This document shows positions 5,701 through 6,491 of a stretch of 6,491 nt of DNA, one piece after another. The DNA comes from Candidatus Aenigmatarchaeota archaeon. Its GTDB lineage: Archaea > Aenigmatarchaeota > Aenigmatarchaeia > QMZP01. Both the position numbers and the translations under genes were made by a program. The DNA lies in NCBI GenBank assembly GCA_003663445.1, contig QMZZ01000018.1, positions 1 through 6,491 on the forward strand, in the 5' to 3' direction. The notes beneath the pieces were generated by a model. That model saw only the letters and a list, made by a program, of their open reading frames with translations. It was not told the DNA's origin and ran no database searches. Every line of letters starts with the position of its first letter. The first letter of the stretch is position 1.

Positions 5701-6491
5701 TATCGATATATTTTCTCCCTTAATGAGAATCGCGGGGAAGGAGAAGCGGGAGCTCAGATTGTAAGCTGTTTTGGGCAAGCTGTAGCTTCTGTTCGACTGG
5801 TTAAGGATTATCTGGAAATCCGTTGAATTGGCAAAGGAAAGGGCATCAGAGAGCTGGGAAAACTGGCAGGAATCGCACACGTAAATCGCTCTCGGATAAA
5901 CGAATACCTGTCCTGATTCGCTTGCATTTTCGAATCCGTCTGCCTGACAGCGGATTGTGAAATTGTAATAACCGGGTTCGGTGAAGTTTATCCTTCTCTC
6001 GAAAAGACCGGTCATGCTGTTGAAATCCATCTGATGGCTTCCGTTGAGCTCTAACCAGCAATCTCCTGAAGCTATGCTCTGGCCAGAAGATCGGTTGGTA
6101 TAGTTTGCATAGAACCCTATCCATTCATAGGCCCTGCCCCCGTCGGTCCATATTTCTAGTTTAGAGTTGTTTTCGGCCCAGTAACTCGAGAATCCCTGAA
6201 CATCGAAAACCAGGGTCGCGTTCTCATAAGATACTATCTGGCAGTTCGTGCATACCCTCCCGTCCTTCATCACCACAGGCGTATGGGTAAAGGAAAGGTT
6301 GTAGAGCTCGATCCTTGCAGAGGTGTTGAATCTTTTGCAGACATCCTTGGAAAGAAGCGTCAGGTTATTTCTTTCGAGTAGGAAGCAGTAACTTATGAAG
6401 CTGTAATTTACAGGTTGGCCGAAGCTCACAGATGCATTTTCATTCTTTATAGCACTTCCGTTGAATTGCGGAATAGCTGTTACGGCATTAT
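2734..6491 (-). CDS. Giant surface glycoprotein: Ig-like, beta-helix and PKD modules, C-terminal anchor (5' part missing)
   Basis: The frame is open from the right edge (first whole codon at 6489) to the TAA at 2734, giving 1251 visible residues; the true start is outside. A GTG at 6429 is an internal valine. Modules by visible residue: an ELYNLSFTHTP...CTNC...FSSYWA domain (about 59-106), of a type I associate with DPANN surface proteins; an Ig-like domain (109-200); a first parallel beta-helix segment (about 201-345); a beta-sandwich-like domain A (346-436); a long second beta-helix (about 437-828) with many N-N-T-F/I turns; domain B, homologous to A (839-927); two PKD domains (930-1007, WEFGDGE; 1011-1092, WDFGDRN); a Gly/Pro linker (1093-1121); a final beta domain with an EF-hand-like DLDRDGEAD loop (1178-1186); a Pro-rich stalk; and a C-terminal transmembrane helix (about 1226-1250). 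About 65 N-x-S/T sequons are present. A structural, adhesive or carbohydrate-interacting role outside the cell is inferred; no catalytic residues could be assigned. Confidence 0.85.
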   Translation of the reverse strand, partial: NAVTAIPQFNGSAIKNENASVSFGQPVNYSFISYCFLLERNNLTLLSKDVCKRFNTSARIELYNLSFTHTPVVMKDGRVCTNCQIVSYENATLVFDVQGFSSYWAENNSKLEIWTDGGRAYEWIGFYANYTNRSSGQSIASGDCWLELNGSHQMDFNSMTGLFERRINFTEPGYYNFTIRCQADGFENASESGQVFVYPRAIYVCDSCQFSQLSDALSFANSTDFQIILNQSNRSYSLPKTAYNLSSRFSFPAILIKGENISIDCNSSLIFQEGKKGKGIRIEAWADVRGCRISGYQTGIEIVNSSARISGCNLTENGKGVFALDSDLILKTNRFQGNGLDVSKEWQVQAYVFTNDGPVAQAEVRAEDENGSLFYQTLTAEDGYTEIFSLPEFRINQSFRQNFTRFKISAFKNMVGNYDLWIKPNQSYVPLRMNLSQCIKLRAMTIGESARICRGNYMLSRKAGLTQVVIINGNDLVVDCDFSNLSLSPELKKEESSWGLWFFYTVGKNVTLKNCLFNNTLYPVSTGSSCQDHSYINNRIPGLEASLQCAGNLSVLNNLIEGNSMILYIHSDNLTFSGNNFSNGKIIFGNTKGVMKNNTFYLVTIRDAGPGVTISGNAFEGCRFEHYTRAVILNNTFINCGEVIGDRIENNTFINSKIADYYSNTYRNISHNLFTNYPGQGYAIELNPPAFIFNNTIQDAWIGMEINKNTTVVLNRIQAETGIKTWRDGTNNTIFRNNLTGKTCMNIYTTRSGLNNLSENQLECDWGIKFWQDAVISKNKIENASVAIFGQNGQANISNNTISGAEEGIWLSDILYNPDILSENQIGQTKNNTKLRVNWTLTVLIKDQLGNLIKNSSLNISSERLNLSLFLRRGRLSESLPEYEINNSDSRLNFSPYLLKAGFKTAKNQSEIWLDSQKTITLILNLTPKPNFTWSPESPVEGENVSFADLSETFYQTEWLWEFGDGESSMEQNPSHLYQQNGTYQVCLNLTDSYNVSSLLCKTINISDSVPLPDFTWSGHETGKPITFDASPTESWDQIVNYSWDFGDRNKLNSTQPRVQHTYNTEGSYLVILTVKDSDGSIANISKILTVSKPRRPSGWGGGGGAGAPAPPEEKKPAIEPKSYRFQDISGKEIFLNLSDSVQLNETLIVLRETKNLTAVLEVNGSEVEIGIGQNELDLDRDGEADLLVEVKAILDSGIIAVFSPIVKAPEIQPVQPEVPEAPAIPIIPWGIFLAVFAVISGILILLALRV
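3214..3702 (-). repeat. Two tandem PKD domains in the surface protein
   Basis: Each unit begins with P-x-F-T-W (PNFTWSPESP; PDFTWSGHE), has the central PKD signature (WLWEFGDGE; YSWDFGDRN), the H-x-Y stretch (PSHLYQQNGTY; VQHTYNTEGSY) and a final V-x-L-x-V/L-x-D strand. PKD domains are extracellular beta-sandwich spacers, common in archaeal surface proteins. Approximate limits are 3702-3469 and 3459-3214. Both carry several N-glycosylation sequons. They separate the beta-helix region from the membrane-proximal part. Confidence 0.85.
3709..3975 (-). repeat. Domain B: second copy of the duplicated beta domain after beta-helix 2
   Basis: This stretch of about 89 residues runs from WTLTVLIKDQLG to IWLDSQKTITLILNLT. 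It is similar to domain A at 5454-5182 in motif order and in spacing (about 40-43 residues from start to SLPE, then 31-33 to the final strand). Together with the preceding beta-helix it suggests duplication of a [beta-helix + beta-sandwich] unit within the gene. Confidence 0.65.
5182..5454 (-). repeat. Domain A: first copy of a duplicated beta domain after beta-helix 1
   Basis: This stretch of about 91 residues starts at EWQVQAYVFTNDG and ends at LWIKPNQSYVPLRMNLS. It aligns with the stretch at 3975-3709: SLPEFRINQ matches SLPEYEINN, QNFTRFKISAFK matches LNFSPYLLKAGFK, and the end IKPNQSYVPLRMNL matches LDSQKTITLILNL, at almost equal spacing. The V...D..G.PV..A.V pattern suggests a carboxypeptidase-regulatory or Ig-like beta sandwich. 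It follows a beta-helix segment, as the second copy does. Confidence 0.65.

Noticed and set aside
6235..6252. CTNC in the surface protein as a zinc ribbon
   Set aside because: There is no second CxxC close by in a suitable arrangement, and the domain is extracellular, where a disulfide is more likely.
6427..6429. GTG as the start of the surface protein
   Set aside because: The same frame stays open to the window edge (NAVTAIPQFNGSAIKNENAS precedes it), no signal peptide follows the GTG and no Shine-Dalgarno is present, so it is an internal valine.
1..6491. CRISPR array, tRNA or rRNA genes, insertion sequences, attachment sites
   Set aside because: I saw no spaced direct repeats, cloverleaf sequences, transposase genes or terminal inverted repeats anywhere in the window.

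Overview
The window looks archaeal, most likely from a DPANN-type lineage (inference; the exact phylum cannot be read from this sequence). Three things suggest this. There are TATA/BRE-like promoter elements and a probable leaderless start. There is a giant C-terminally anchored surface protein built from Ig-like, right-handed beta-helix and PKD modules with a very high density of N-glycosylation sequons. There is also a thioredoxin-like/CcdA pair of a kind familiar from such genomes. Every supported gene is on the minus strand, so the biological order runs from the high to the low coordinates.

Layout in transcription order. (1) 6491-2734: the 3' part (1251 residues visible) of a huge secreted cell-surface glycoprotein; its start lies beyond the right edge. 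(2) 2710-1976: an exported, membrane-anchored thioredoxin-fold protein with a CPHC active site, possibly with its own leaderless promoter. (3) 1979-1284: a CcdA/DsbD-type membrane electron carrier that overlaps the previous gene by 4 bases. (4) 1283-552: a ZIP-family metal transporter that begins on the base after the ccdA-like stop codon. (5) 551-416: a 136-base regulatory gap with an archaeal promoter, two copies of the palindrome TGAATANNTATTCA, and a very strong Shine-Dalgarno sequence. (6) 415-44: a DUF5320 small protein (Gly/Arg/Trp-rich head, C-terminal coiled coil). (7) 34-1: the first codons of a gene whose peptide MPRPRRLRRVS fits the start of UPF0251/DUF134 HTH proteins. There is no gene-free stretch longer than 300 bases.

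How the genes may work together (inference). The CPHC protein and the CcdA-like carrier form one redox unit that moves reducing equivalents from the cytoplasm to thiols outside the membrane. The adjoining surface protein carries more than 20 cysteines and is a possible client. The ZIP transporter is translationally packed with this unit, which hints at a link between metal uptake and envelope thiol chemistry. The DUF5320-UPF0251 pair is a separate transcription unit. Its promoter region carries the most interesting non-coding signal here: a pair of operator-like palindromes resembling the sites of ArsR/SmtB-type metal or redox sensors.
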